Positions 52,257 to 60,280 of a stretch of 64,000 bases of DNA are shown one piece after another. The translations under genes were made by a program, and so were the position numbers. The stretch comes from an uncultured Tenacibaculum sp. (GTDB taxonomy: Bacteria > Bacteroidota > Bacteroidia > Flavobacteriales > Flavobacteriaceae): NCBI RefSeq assembly GCF_947504135.1, contig NZ_CANNGG010000004.1, positions 62,001 to 126,000 on the forward strand, read 5' to 3'. Below the pieces are notes generated by a model. That model made no database searches and was not told the origin of the DNA. It was given only the letters and a program-made list of their open reading frames with translations. Numbering within the stretch: position 1 is the first letter of the stretch; each line of letters begins with the position of its first letter.

Positions 52257-52982
52257 TTAAAAATTCCGAATATCCACAATATCCCCATTTTTAAGTTTGT
52301 TTTGGGTGTCTATAGCAAAAATGGTTTCAGCAACGTACTCAGGAGTGTACAACTGGTCGTTTTCTTTTAAATCGATAAAACGTTGTACGTTTTTAAAATC
52401 TTTTTCATTGGTACTTCTAATATCAGTTTGCATGTTGGTATCAACCACACCAGGGTAAATAGCATTGCATTTTACGCCATTTTTAAGCTCGTTTTGTTCC
52501 GCAGCAATGGTTTTGGTCATCATGTCAATGGCTGCTTTAGACGTACAGTAAATACTCCAACCTTCATACGGTTTTACGGCTGCTCCAGATGAAATACTAA
52601 TAATCTGCTTTTTACACATCAACTGTTGTGTCGCTTCAATAAACAAACTCGATAAAATAAGTGGAGTAGTAGTATTCAAATGAATACTTTTGGCAATATC
52701 TTCCGAAGGAATATTTTCTAGGTTTGCTATGGTACCGAGTCTTCCCGCATTATTCATCAAGGTAATCGATGAAACCTCCAATTTCTGAATTTCGTCTAAT
52801 AACATTTTAAACGTGTTGTGTGTGGCTTTGGTATCAGATAAATCCACAGAAAGCTGTACTACATTTTCCAAATCGACAATGCTTCTGGATAGTGAGTACA
52901 CTCTGTAGTTTTCTTGTGCGTATTTTTCGGCTAAGGCTCTACCAATTCCTTTACTTCCTCCGGTGATGATGATAATGTTCAT
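52257..52982 (-). CDS. Short-chain dehydrogenase/reductase
   Basis: A 241-residue SDR. Cofactor motif TGGSKGIGRALAEKYA at the start, NNAGRLG at about 80-86, catalytic Ser in ISISSGAAVKPY and YCTSKAAIDMMTKT (YxxxK). The start MNIIIITGG at 52982 is preferred to one five codons upstream. NAD(P)-dependent oxidoreductase of unknown substrate; ending KLKNGDIVDIRNF resembles the sepiapterin-reductase-like subgroup, which is only a suggestion. Transcription reads toward the isolated cassette. Confidence 0.88.
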   Translation of the reverse strand: MNIIIITGGSKGIGRALAEKYAQENYRVYSLSRSIVDLENVVQLSVDLSDTKATHNTFKMLLDEIQKLEVSSITLMNNAGRLGTIANLENIPSEDIAKSIHLNTTTPLILSSLFIEATQQLMCKKQIISISSGAAVKPYEGWSIYCTSKAAIDMMTKTIAAEQNELKNGVKCNAIYPGVVDTNMQTDIRSTNEKDFKNVQRFIDLKENDQLYTPEYVAETIFAIDTQNKLKNGDIVDIRNF

Positions 52983-53051
52983 AAGGTAAAAATACAAAAT
53001 CTTATAATAGAGTGTTTGTGACTCTAAAGAGTATTTGGAACTTCATTGGAT

Positions 53052-53079
53052 GAGATTCCTCTCTCGCGTTCGGAATGAC
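53052..53079. repeat. Half copy of the dispersed REP-like element
   Basis: GAGATTCCTCTCTCGCGTTC followed by GGAATGAC; matches the right half of the 15082-15195 element with a few substitutions. Confidence 0.5.
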
Positions 53080-53092
53080 GGTAGTCGATCGA

Positions 53093-53197
53093 TTATTTGA
53101 AGAATTCTTTCGAATTCTCCCAATTGAAGTTATTCAAAAAATTCTTTTGAATTTTCCCAATTGAAGTTATTTGAAAAATTCTTTTGAATTTTCCCAA
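53093..53197. repeat. Tandem 37-bp repeats at the mazG 3' end
   Basis: Three copies of a unit reading TTGAAGTTATT..GAAAAATTCT and TTTGAATTTTCCCAA, at 53161-53197 (containing the mazG stop), 53124-53160 and a diverged, partial copy at 53093-53123. The last codons and stop of mazG have been duplicated into the spacer. Confidence 0.75.
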
Positions 53198-53946
53198 TGT
53201 ACATCCATTTCAGCGAGGGTCATGTCAGAAAGTTGCTTACCTTCTTTTTTGGCAGCTTCTTCTAAAAACTGAAAGCGATTGATGAATTTTTTATTGGTTT
53301 TTTCCAGTGCGTTTTCAGGGTTTACCCCAATAAAACGTGCGTAGTTAATCATGGAGAATAGTACATCTCCAAACTCTTTTTCTATTTTCTCTTGATTGTT
53401 GTTTTTAATTTCGTCGTTCAATTCAGAAAGCTCTTCTTGAACCTTTTCCCACACTTGATGTGGTTCTTCCCAATCAAATCCAACACCTGCAACCTTATCT
53501 TGAATACGATTGGCTTTTACCACTGCAGGTAAACTTTTAGGAACGCCTTCTAAAACGGATTTATTCCCTTCTTTTAGTTTGAGTTTTTCCCAGTTTTTCT
53601 TAACATCTTCTTCGTTTTCAACAACCACATCACCATAAATATGTGGATGACGGTCGATAAGTTTGTCTGAGATGGCGTTGGCAACGTCAGCAATGTCAAA
53701 AGCTTGTTTTTCGCTACCTATTTTAGCATAAAAGACGATGTGCAAAAGCACATCGCCTAATTCTTTTTTTATTTCTTGTAAATCGTTGTCTAAAATAGCA
53801 TCTGCTAACTCGTAGGTTTCTTCAATAGTTAAATGACGCAGACTTTGTAAGGTTTGTTTTTTATCCCACGGACACTTCTCACGAAGGTCGTCCATGATGT
53901 CTAACAAACGATTAAAGGCGGCTAACTGTTGCTTACGAGTATTCAC
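53167..53946 (-). CDS. mazG: Nucleoside triphosphate pyrophosphohydrolase
   Basis: A 259-residue MazG with two tandem MazG domains: REKCPWDKKQTLQSLRHLTI and ETYELADAIL...ELGDVLLHIVFYAKI (EExxE-x12-ExxD type) in the first, and EELSELNDEI...EFGDVLFSMINYAR in the second. It hydrolyses NTPs to NMP and PPi, and limits (p)ppGpp or mutagenic nucleotides in other bacteria. C-terminus WENSKEFFK; its coding end lies within the tandem repeat. It follows the DUF5606 gene after 3 bp. Confidence 0.93.
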   Translation of the reverse strand: MNTRKQQLAAFNRLLDIMDDLREKCPWDKKQTLQSLRHLTIEETYELADAILDNDLQEIKKELGDVLLHIVFYAKIGSEKQAFDIADVANAISDKLIDRHPHIYGDVVVENEEDVKKNWEKLKLKEGNKSVLEGVPKSLPAVVKANRIQDKVAGVGFDWEEPHQVWEKVQEELSELNDEIKNNNQEKIEKEFGDVLFSMINYARFIGVNPENALEKTNKKFINRFQFLEEAAKKEGKQLSDMTLAEMDVHWENSKEFFK

Positions 53947-53949
53947 GAT

Positions 53950-54372
53950 TTAAGCTTCTTTTGTAGTTGTTTCTTCAGCTTCAGTTAACGTACTAAAATC
54001 AAATTCAGCTTTTGCTAAAATGTTGTACCACTGAATTACTTTTTTAATGTTTGAAGTGTATACACGTTCTTCATCAAACCCCGGTAAAACTTCTCCGAAG
54101 TACTCCGTTAATTTATTAGCACTTTCTTTGTGAGAAATTGCATCTTTACCATCTTCTTTATCAGCAATATTTTTAAATACTTGCGCTAAAGGTACTTCTT
54201 CTTCGTACGTATAAATAGCAATGTTTTCTAATAAGCTTACGTTATGAGTTGCAGTAATAGGAAAACGTTTACCGTCAACAATAGATTTTACGATAACTCC
54301 TGTTTTAGTTTGTGATAAAATCTCATACAAACCTGGCTTACCTGTTACAGCTATAATTTTGTTAAATTCCAT
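53950..54372 (-). CDS. DUF5606 family protein
   Basis: A 140-residue protein of the Bacteroidota-specific DUF5606 family: FNKIIAVTGKPGLYEILSQT, GVIVKSIVDGKRFPITATHN, SLLENIAIYTYEEEVPLAQV. The C-terminal helical segment is HKESANKLTEYFGEVLPGFD followed by KKVIQWYNILAKAEFDF. It is conserved between peptide deformylase and mazG in this order in many flavobacteria as far as I recall. The function is unknown. Confidence 0.85.
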   Translation of the reverse strand: MEFNKIIAVTGKPGLYEILSQTKTGVIVKSIVDGKRFPITATHNVSLLENIAIYTYEEEVPLAQVFKNIADKEDGKDAISHKESANKLTEYFGEVLPGFDEERVYTSNIKKVIQWYNILAKAEFDFSTLTEAEETTTKEA

Positions 54373-54398
54373 GTCTTAATGTTTTTAGTGTATAACTA

Positions 54399-54983
54399 TT
54401 ATCTCTTAGCATTAGGAAAACGCATGCGATATCCAGCGTTTACTTTCCCCTTAGAAATATTGTCTAATTTCTTTTTAATTAATCGTTTCTTTAGTGAAGA
54501 AAGTTTGTCGGTAAACAAAACTCCTTCAATATGATCGTACTCATGTTGAAAAACGCGTGCAGGTAATCCGCTTAACGTTTCCGTGTGTTTTTCAAAATTT
54601 TCATCTAGGTATTCAATAGTAACTTTTTCTTGGCGAAAAACATCTTCATTAACAGTAGGTATACTTAAACACCCTTCGTTAAAAGCCCATTCTTCACCTT
54701 CTTCTTTAATGATTTTAGCATTGATAAATACGCGATTAAAGTTTTTGAAAACTTCTTTTTCCTCTTCACTTAAATCGTCATCTTCTGCAAAAGGAGAGGC
54801 ATCAATAACAAACAAACGGATGTCTTTTCCTATTTGAGGAGCTGCTAAACCAAGTCCGTTAGCATTGTACATAGTTTCTCTCATATCGGCAATTAGTTTT
54901 TCTAACTGCGGATAGTCTTTATCGATTTCTTTTCCTACTTTACGTAAAACGGGATCACCGTATGCTACAATGGGTAAAATCAT
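54399..54983 (-). CDS. def: Peptide deformylase
   Basis: A 194-residue peptide deformylase that removes formyl from the starting Met. The three motifs are GLGLAAPQIG (about 43-52), EGCLSIP (Cys metal ligand) and the HEYDHIEGVLF (HExxH) motif. The insertion before motif 2 (acidic, DDDLSEEEKEVFKNFN) is typical of Bacteroidota enzymes. A perfect -7 box TATTTTTG lies 23 bp upstream (55014-55007). Confidence 0.95.
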   Translation of the reverse strand: MILPIVAYGDPVLRKVGKEIDKDYPQLEKLIADMRETMYNANGLGLAAPQIGKDIRLFVIDASPFAEDDDLSEEEKEVFKNFNRVFINAKIIKEEGEEWAFNEGCLSIPTVNEDVFRQEKVTIEYLDENFEKHTETLSGLPARVFQHEYDHIEGVLFTDKLSSLKKRLIKKKLDNISKGKVNAGYRMRFPNAKR

Positions 54984-55006
54984 TTACTTTTTAATTTTTA
55001 GGAACG

Positions 55007-55014
55007 CAAAAATA
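55007..55014 (-). promoter_or_regulatory. -7 box of def
   Basis: Minus strand TATTTTTG, 23 bp before the def start; the -33 element is not clear. Confidence 0.4.
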
Positions 55015-55037
55015 CAAAGAATGCTTTGGGTAGAAAA

Positions 55038-55448
55038 TTATTTGTTGTATAAATACGACTGCAAGATGATTGTAGCACTTATTTCGTCTACCAAAGCTTT
55101 GTTTTGACGTTGTTTTTTCTTCAAACCGCTATCAATCATTGTTTGAAAAGCCATTTTAGAGGTAAAGCGCTCGTCTACACGTTTTAAGGGGATAGAAGGA
55201 ATCGCTTTTTCAAGCTTTTCGAGAAAAGGAAGAATAAGAACTTCACTTTCACTATCAGAATTATCCATCTGCTTTGGTTTACCTACTAAAAAAAGTTCTA
55301 CATTTTCTTTTTGTGTGTAATCTTTTAAAAACGGAATAAGTTTAGAGGTATCCACAGTTGTTAAACCCGAAGCAATAATTTGAAGCTCATCGGTTACCGC
55401 AATTCCTGTTCTTTTTTTTCCAAAATCTATGGCTACTATTCTGCCCAT
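55038..55448 (-). CDS. ruvX: Putative pre-16S rRNA nuclease / Holliday junction resolvase-like (YqgF)
   Basis: A 136-residue YqgF protein of the RNase H fold: MGRIVAIDFGKKRTGIAVTD, LFLVGKPKQMDNSDSESE, VDERFTSKMAFQTMI and DEISATIILQSYL. Relatives process the 5' end of 16S rRNA. The start at 55448 is chosen because a perfect -7 box, TACCTTTG (55470-55463), lies between it and an upstream in-frame ATG at 55484. Confidence 0.9.
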   Translation of the reverse strand: MGRIVAIDFGKKRTGIAVTDELQIIASGLTTVDTSKLIPFLKDYTQKENVELFLVGKPKQMDNSDSESEVLILPFLEKLEKAIPSIPLKRVDERFTSKMAFQTMIDSGLKKKQRQNKALVDEISATIILQSYLYNK

Positions 55449-55462
55449 TCTATAAGTTTTTG

Positions 55463-55470
55463 CAAAGGTA
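55463..55470 (-). promoter_or_regulatory. -7 box of ruvX
   Basis: Minus strand TACCTTTG, 14 bp before the start codon; fixes the short start. Confidence 0.5.
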
Positions 55471-55567
55471 GCTAAATTAAACAAGGAATAAATATCTGTT
55501 TAAAAAATGTATCTTCGCGGTATATTATGGAAAGCAATTTTATTTTTGCTGAAAATATTTTAGAAAA

Positions 55568-56383
55568 ATGACAGAATTACAATCAATTATAGAAAAAGCG
55601 TGGGATAACCGCGAGTTATTACAAGAAGAAACTACGATTAATGCTATTAGAAAAGTAGTAGATTTATTAGATGCAGGAGATTTACGTGTTGCTGAACCAA
55701 CTGACAATGGATGGCAAGTAAATGAGTGGGTAAAGAAAGCAGTAGTATTATACTTCCCAATTCAAAAAATGGAAACGTTAGAAGCTGGTATTTTTGAATA
55801 TCATGATAAAATTCCATTAAAAAGAGGTTATGAAGCAAAAGGAATTCGTGTAGTACCTAATGCAGTAGCTCGTCACGGGGCCTATATTTCAGCAGGAACT
55901 ATTTTAATGCCTAGTTATGTGAATATAGGAGCGTATGTTGATGAAGGAACCATGGTAGATACTTGGGCGACTGTAGGTTCTTGTGCACAAATTGGTAAAA
56001 ACGTACACTTATCTGGTGGAGTAGGAATTGGAGGGGTTTTAGAGCCTTTACAAGCAGCACCAGTAATTATTGAAGACGGAGCTTTTATCGGTTCTCGTTG
56101 TATTGTTGTTGAAGGAGTTAGAGTAGAGAAGGAAGCTGTTTTAGGGGCAAATGTAGTATTAACGATGAGTACAAAAATCATTGATGTAACAGGTGATGAA
56201 CCAGTTGAAATGAAAGGAGTAGTACCAGCACGTTCTGTAGTAATTCCTGGAAGTTACACCAAGAAGTTTGCTGCAGGTGAATATCAAGTTCCTTGTGCTT
56301 TAATTATTGGTAAACGTAAAGAGAGTACAAATAAAAAGACTTCGTTAAATGATGCTCTTAGAGAGTATGATGTGGCTGTATAA
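55568..56383 (+). CDS. dapD: 2,3,4,5-tetrahydropyridine-2,6-dicarboxylate N-succinyltransferase
   Basis: A 271-residue left-handed beta-helix succinyltransferase of lysine and meso-diaminopimelate synthesis. The N-terminal helical part (IEKAWDNRELLQEETTINAI, DAGDLRVAEPTDNGWQVNEW) precedes hexapeptide repeats (ISAGTILMPSYVNIGAYVDE, TMVDTWATVGSCAQIGKNVH, LSGGVGIGGVLEPLQAAPVI, IEDGAFIGSRCIVVEGVRVE). Length is normal. -7-like box TATCTTCG lies at 55510-55517. Followed after 11 bp by a TupA-like gene. Confidence 0.95.
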   Translation: MTELQSIIEKAWDNRELLQEETTINAIRKVVDLLDAGDLRVAEPTDNGWQVNEWVKKAVVLYFPIQKMETLEAGIFEYHDKIPLKRGYEAKGIRVVPNAVARHGAYISAGTILMPSYVNIGAYVDEGTMVDTWATVGSCAQIGKNVHLSGGVGIGGVLEPLQAAPVIIEDGAFIGSRCIVVEGVRVEKEAVLGANVVLTMSTKIIDVTGDEPVEMKGVVPARSVVIPGSYTKKFAAGEYQVPCALIIGKRKESTNKKTSLNDALREYDVAV

Positions 56384-56394
56384 ATTTTTTAAGA

Positions 56395-57282
56395 ATGAGA
56401 AGAAAGATTTTATGGCTTTTAAAAAAAATGACTTTTTTGCCTCAAAAAATATATTTACCATTTGCGTATGAATATTTTACTGGCAAGAAATTAGATTTAA
56501 ATAACCCAGTTGAATTTAACCAAAAGCTTCAATGGCTAAAGGCTTATTATCATCCGAAAATATTAAATAAGTTAGTTGATAAATATGCTGTAAGAGAGTA
56601 TGTTACTGAAAAAATTGGAAGTGAATATTTAAATGAGCTTTATGGAGTTTATAATTCTTTTTCTGAAATAGATTTTGATAAACTTCCTAATAAGTTTGTT
56701 TTAAAAGCTACGCATTCAAGTGCGAGTAATATTATTTGCGAAGATAAAAGTAGCTTAGATTTAAAAGTAGTAAAAAAAAGAACCAACAGATGGTTAAAAT
56801 CTAATAAATACTATAGAACAGGTCAAGAATGGGCATATAAAGATGTGAAACCTGGACTTATTATAGAAAAATATTTGCAAGATGAAAAAACTAAAGATTT
56901 AATAGATTATAAGTTTTACTGTTTTAATGGAGAACCAAAGTTTTTAGTTGCTCAATCAGGTAAATTAGGAAGGTATTTTTATGATTTAGAATGGAATGAA
57001 TGTCCATTTAGATGGAGAATTAAATATCCTAATTCAGTGGAAAAACCTTCAAATTTTGAGGAGTTAAAAGTTTTAGCTAAAAAATTAGCGAAAGGTTTTC
57101 CCTTTGTAAGAGTTGATTTTTACTCTGTAAATGATAAATCTTATTTCGGAGAAATGACTTTTTACCCAACAGATGCACGCGATGATTTTTATCCAAAAGA
57201 ATATAACAAAATTATAGGAGATATGATTAAATTACCAGAATTAAATGGAAAAAAAGAAATAACATCTTTTGAGGTAAATTAA
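56395..57282 (+). CDS. TupA-like ATP-grasp protein
   Basis: A 295-residue ATP-grasp family protein of the teichuronopeptide-biosynthesis type (TupA-like, PF14305-like). Motifs: NNPVEFNQKLQWLKAYYHPK, LVDKYAVREYVTEKIGSEYL, LPNKFVLKATHSSASNIICE, LIIEKYLQDEKTKDLIDYKF and FPFVRVDFYSVNDKSYFGEM. Such enzymes attach amino acids or modify surface polysaccharide. It is followed by a Stealth protein, so both probably act on a capsule or exopolysaccharide. It sits between dapD and tsaC, an unusual home for a glycan gene. Confidence 0.82.
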   Translation: MRRKILWLLKKMTFLPQKIYLPFAYEYFTGKKLDLNNPVEFNQKLQWLKAYYHPKILNKLVDKYAVREYVTEKIGSEYLNELYGVYNSFSEIDFDKLPNKFVLKATHSSASNIICEDKSSLDLKVVKKRTNRWLKSNKYYRTGQEWAYKDVKPGLIIEKYLQDEKTKDLIDYKFYCFNGEPKFLVAQSGKLGRYFYDLEWNECPFRWRIKYPNSVEKPSNFEELKVLAKKLAKGFPFVRVDFYSVNDKSYFGEMTFYPTDARDDFYPKEYNKIIGDMIKLPELNGKKEITSFEVN

Positions 57283-57299
57283 AACATTATTAAAATAAT

Positions 57300-58253
57300 A
57301 TGAGTTTTCCTATTGATGCTGTGATAACTTGGGTTGATGGTAAAGATGAACAACATCAACAAAAAATACTTCCTTATCTAAAAAATAAGGGAGTAATTAC
57401 AAATAAAGAGTTTAGAACTCGTTTAGATCAAGTAGAAGAAATAAAATATTCGGTTAATTCAATTCTAAAGTATGCTAAATTTATACGCAATATTTATATT
57501 GTAACTGATAATCAAGTGCCTAGTTTTATAAAAAATAAAAAAGAAGGGACTTATGAGAATGTTTTTATAGTAGATCATAAAGATATTTTTAAAGAAGATA
57601 CTCACTACCTTCCTGTTTTTTCTAACCGACCTATTGAAACTAAATTATACAATATACCAGGTTTAGCAGAACATTTTCTTTACTTTAATGATGATATGTT
57701 TTTGTTAAAAGAGACAAAGATTACCGATTTTTTTATTGATGGAGAACCTTTAATACGAGGTAAATGGTTAAAGTTTGAAGAAGAAAAACTTCATAAAAAA
57801 ATATTTCGTTATTCAGAAGAGAGTAAAGCAAAACCTAAACATAAAAGAGCGCAACAAAAAGCAGCAGAAGTAGTAGGGTTTGAAAAACGCTTTTTTAGAT
57901 TTCAACATATACCATCCCCACTAAGAAAATCGACATTTCAGGAATTTTTTAAAGAAAATAGAGAAGCGGAAATAGAAAATGTAAAATATAAGTTTAGAAG
58001 TGTAGCACAATTTACTCCGCAAGGTTTGGCAAATCACATTGAAATCAAAAATAAAACATGTGTTTTAAAAGACGATTATCAACTGATTTATATCCATAAA
58101 GATAAATATTTTGCTTGGTCCAAGTATAAACTTAGTGTAATGGTTAATAATCCAAATAAATTGTTTTTAAATTTACAGAGTTTAGATCAATGCCCAAAAG
58201 ACAAATTAATATTCTTTTTAAATTGGTTAGAAGATAAATACAGGTTAGATTAG
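57300..58253 (+). CDS. Stealth-family capsular phosphotransferase
   Basis: A 317-residue Stealth protein, relatives of hexose-1-phosphoryltransferases that build capsule. Conserved regions: CR1 PIDAVITWVDGKDEQHQQKI; CR2 LDQVEEIKYSVNSILKYAKF, NIYIVTDNQVPSFI and LPVFSNRPIETKLYNIPGLA with EHFLYFNDDMFLLKE; later HIPSPLRKSTFQEFF and FRSVAQFTPQGLANH (CR3-like). It is 17 bp after the TupA-like gene. The acceptor polysaccharide is unknown. Confidence 0.88.
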   Translation: MSFPIDAVITWVDGKDEQHQQKILPYLKNKGVITNKEFRTRLDQVEEIKYSVNSILKYAKFIRNIYIVTDNQVPSFIKNKKEGTYENVFIVDHKDIFKEDTHYLPVFSNRPIETKLYNIPGLAEHFLYFNDDMFLLKETKITDFFIDGEPLIRGKWLKFEEEKLHKKIFRYSEESKAKPKHKRAQQKAAEVVGFEKRFFRFQHIPSPLRKSTFQEFFKENREAEIENVKYKFRSVAQFTPQGLANHIEIKNKTCVLKDDYQLIYIHKDKYFAWSKYKLSVMVNNPNKLFLNLQSLDQCPKDKLIFFLNWLEDKYRLD

Positions 58254-58257
58254 TGAT

Positions 58258-58803
58258 ATGAACGAAGTTATAAACAGCCTTAAATCAGGTAAAACTATTC
58301 TTTATCCTACAGATACAGTATGGGGATTAGGTTGTGATGCTACGAATGAAGAAGCGGTAAAAAAAATCTATCAATTAAAAAATAGAGAAGAATCGAAGAG
58401 TCTAATTATTTTGGTAGATTCTATTGAAATGTTGCAAAACCATGTAGGTAATATTCCTGAAAAAGCGTTAGAAATTTTAAAAGAATCTAAAAAACCAACC
58501 ACTATTATTTATAATAATCCGAAAGGATTAGCACCCAATACCATTGCATCAGACAATACAATTGCTATTCGAATTCCAAAGGATGAGTTTTGTATTCAGC
58601 TTATTAAAGAGTTTGGAAAGCCTATTGTGTCTACTTCAGCCAACGTTAGTGGAGAGTCTACACCTAAGTCTTTTTCAGAAATAAGCGAAGCAATTTTAAA
58701 GAATGTAGATTATGTAGTAAATTTGCATCAAGAGAAAGTAGCAGAAAAGTCTTCAACAATTTTAAAAATTGAAGGTGATGATGTTATTGTGATTAGAGAA
58801 TAA
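58258..58803 (+). CDS. tsaC: L-threonylcarbamoyladenylate synthase (Sua5/YciO/TsaC family)
   Basis: A 181-residue YrdC-fold enzyme that starts t6A modification of tRNA. Motifs: SGKTILYPTDTVWGLGCDAT, IYQLKNREESKSLIILVDS, TTIIYNNPKGLAPNTIASDN, TIAIRIPKDEFC and IVSTSANVSGESTPKSF. It lacks the extra C-terminal Sua5 domain, so it is the short TsaC form. It is 4 bp after the Stealth gene and 4 bp before cca, forming a tRNA-maturation pair with cca. Confidence 0.92.
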   Translation: MNEVINSLKSGKTILYPTDTVWGLGCDATNEEAVKKIYQLKNREESKSLIILVDSIEMLQNHVGNIPEKALEILKESKKPTTIIYNNPKGLAPNTIASDNTIAIRIPKDEFCIQLIKEFGKPIVSTSANVSGESTPKSFSEISEAILKNVDYVVNLHQEKVAEKSSTILKIEGDDVIVIRE

Positions 58804-58807
58804 TTGT

Positions 58808-60235
58808 ATGCAAAAACAATATTTTAAGGAAGCAATTTCCGCAGAAATATTTCAATATATATCCCAAGCAGCTAAAGAATTACAACTAGAAAGCTACGTA
58901 ATTGGTGGTTTCGTACGTGATTTTATTTTACAACGAGGCACAGCCAAAGATGTAGATGTGGTTGCTGTTGGAAGTGGGATAGAACTAGCCCAAAAAGTAG
59001 CCGAATTACTACCAAACAAACCAAAAGTTCAAGTGTTTAAAACTTACGGAACAGCCATGTTGCGCTTTCAAGATATTGAAGTGGAGTTTGTAGGCGCTCG
59101 TAAAGAATCATATTCAGAAGAGAGTAGAAATCCTGAGGTTTCTGAAGGAACCTTACAAGACGATCAAAACAGACGAGATTTTACGATTAATGCCTTAGCA
59201 TTGAGTTTGAATGAAGATGATTTCGGATTGTTGCTGGATCCTTTTGGAGGAATAGCGGATTTGGAAGCTAAAATAATTAGAACACCATTAGACCCTGATA
59301 TTACATATTCTGACGATCCGTTACGTATGATGCGTGCTATTCGTTTTGCTACCCAATTGAATTTTACAATTGAAGAAAAATCATTAAATGCAATTACAAA
59401 AAATGCTTCGAGAATTGATATTATTACTCGTGAGCGTATCGTAGTTGAACTGAATAAGGTTTTAGAGTCTGAAGTACCTTCTATAGGTTTTTTATTATTA
59501 GAAAAAACAGGATTGTTAGAAAGAATTTTACCAGAATTAATTGCTTTAAAAGGAGTAGAAGAGGTAGAAGGACAAAAGCATAAAGATAATTTTTATCATA
59601 CCTTAGAAGTAGTAGATAATATTGCTAAAAATACTGATGATGTTTGGCTTCGTTGGGCTGCGTTGTTACACGACATAGGTAAGGCGCCAACAAAACGTTA
59701 CCACAAAAAAATAGGTTGGACGTTCCATTCTCATGAATTTGTGGGGTCGAAGATGGTATATAAGTTATTCAAACGTTTAAAAATGCCATTAAACAATAAG
59801 ATGAAATTTGTTCAAAAAATGGTGATGTTAAGCTCTCGTCCAATTGTTTTAGCAAGTGAGGTAACAGATTCTGCTGTACGTCGTTTAATTTTTGATGCAG
59901 GAGATGATGTAGAGTCTTTAATGACATTATGTGAAGCAGATATTACGACTAAAAATCCGAAAAAATTTAAACGCTATCATAAGAATTTTGAAATAGTTCG
60001 CAAAAAAATAAAAGAGGTAGAAGAACGTGATAGAGTTCGTAATTTCCAGCCACCAATTACTGGAGAGGAAATTATGAAAACTTTTAATTTACAACCTTGT
60101 AGGGAAATTGGTCAGATAAAAGAAGCGATAAAAGAAGCTATTTTGGATGGTAAAATTCCGAATGAACACGATGCTTCCTTTCAATTCATGCTAGAAAAAG
60201 GAGAGCAGTTAGGATTAAAAATAAATCAAGAATAA
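58808..60235 (+). CDS. cca: CCA tRNA nucleotidyltransferase with HD domain
   Basis: A 475-residue nucleotidyltransferase that adds or repairs CCA ends of tRNA. Active site: VIGGFVRDFILQRGTAKDVD with DVDVV (metal Asp pair), the RRDFTINALALSL motif, DDPLRMMRAIRFATQL, and an HD phosphohydrolase domain (RWAALLHDIGKAPTKRYHKK, FHSHEFVGSKMVYKL). Last gene of the dapD-TupA-Stealth-tsaC-cca run, ending at a strong terminator. Confidence 0.95.
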   Translation: MQKQYFKEAISAEIFQYISQAAKELQLESYVIGGFVRDFILQRGTAKDVDVVAVGSGIELAQKVAELLPNKPKVQVFKTYGTAMLRFQDIEVEFVGARKESYSEESRNPEVSEGTLQDDQNRRDFTINALALSLNEDDFGLLLDPFGGIADLEAKIIRTPLDPDITYSDDPLRMMRAIRFATQLNFTIEEKSLNAITKNASRIDIITRERIVVELNKVLESEVPSIGFLLLEKTGLLERILPELIALKGVEEVEGQKHKDNFYHTLEVVDNIAKNTDDVWLRWAALLHDIGKAPTKRYHKKIGWTFHSHEFVGSKMVYKLFKRLKMPLNNKMKFVQKMVMLSSRPIVLASEVTDSAVRRLIFDAGDDVESLMTLCEADITTKNPKKFKRYHKNFEIVRKKIKEVEERDRVRNFQPPITGEEIMKTFNLQPCREIGQIKEAIKEAILDGKIPNEHDASFQFMLEKGEQLGLKINQE

Positions 60236-60238
60236 GGA

Positions 60239-60280
60239 TAAAAAAAAAAGAGAAGCATTTGCTTCTCTTTTTTTTTTATC
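60239..60280. terminator. Bidirectional intrinsic terminator
   Basis: AGAGAAGC-attt-GCTTCTCT flanked by ten A and ten T; separates cca from the convergent ABC exporter gene. Confidence 0.85.

Noticed and set aside
53093-53197. 37-bp tandem repeats as a CRISPR array
   Set aside because: The units abut without spacers and one unit is the coding end of mazG.
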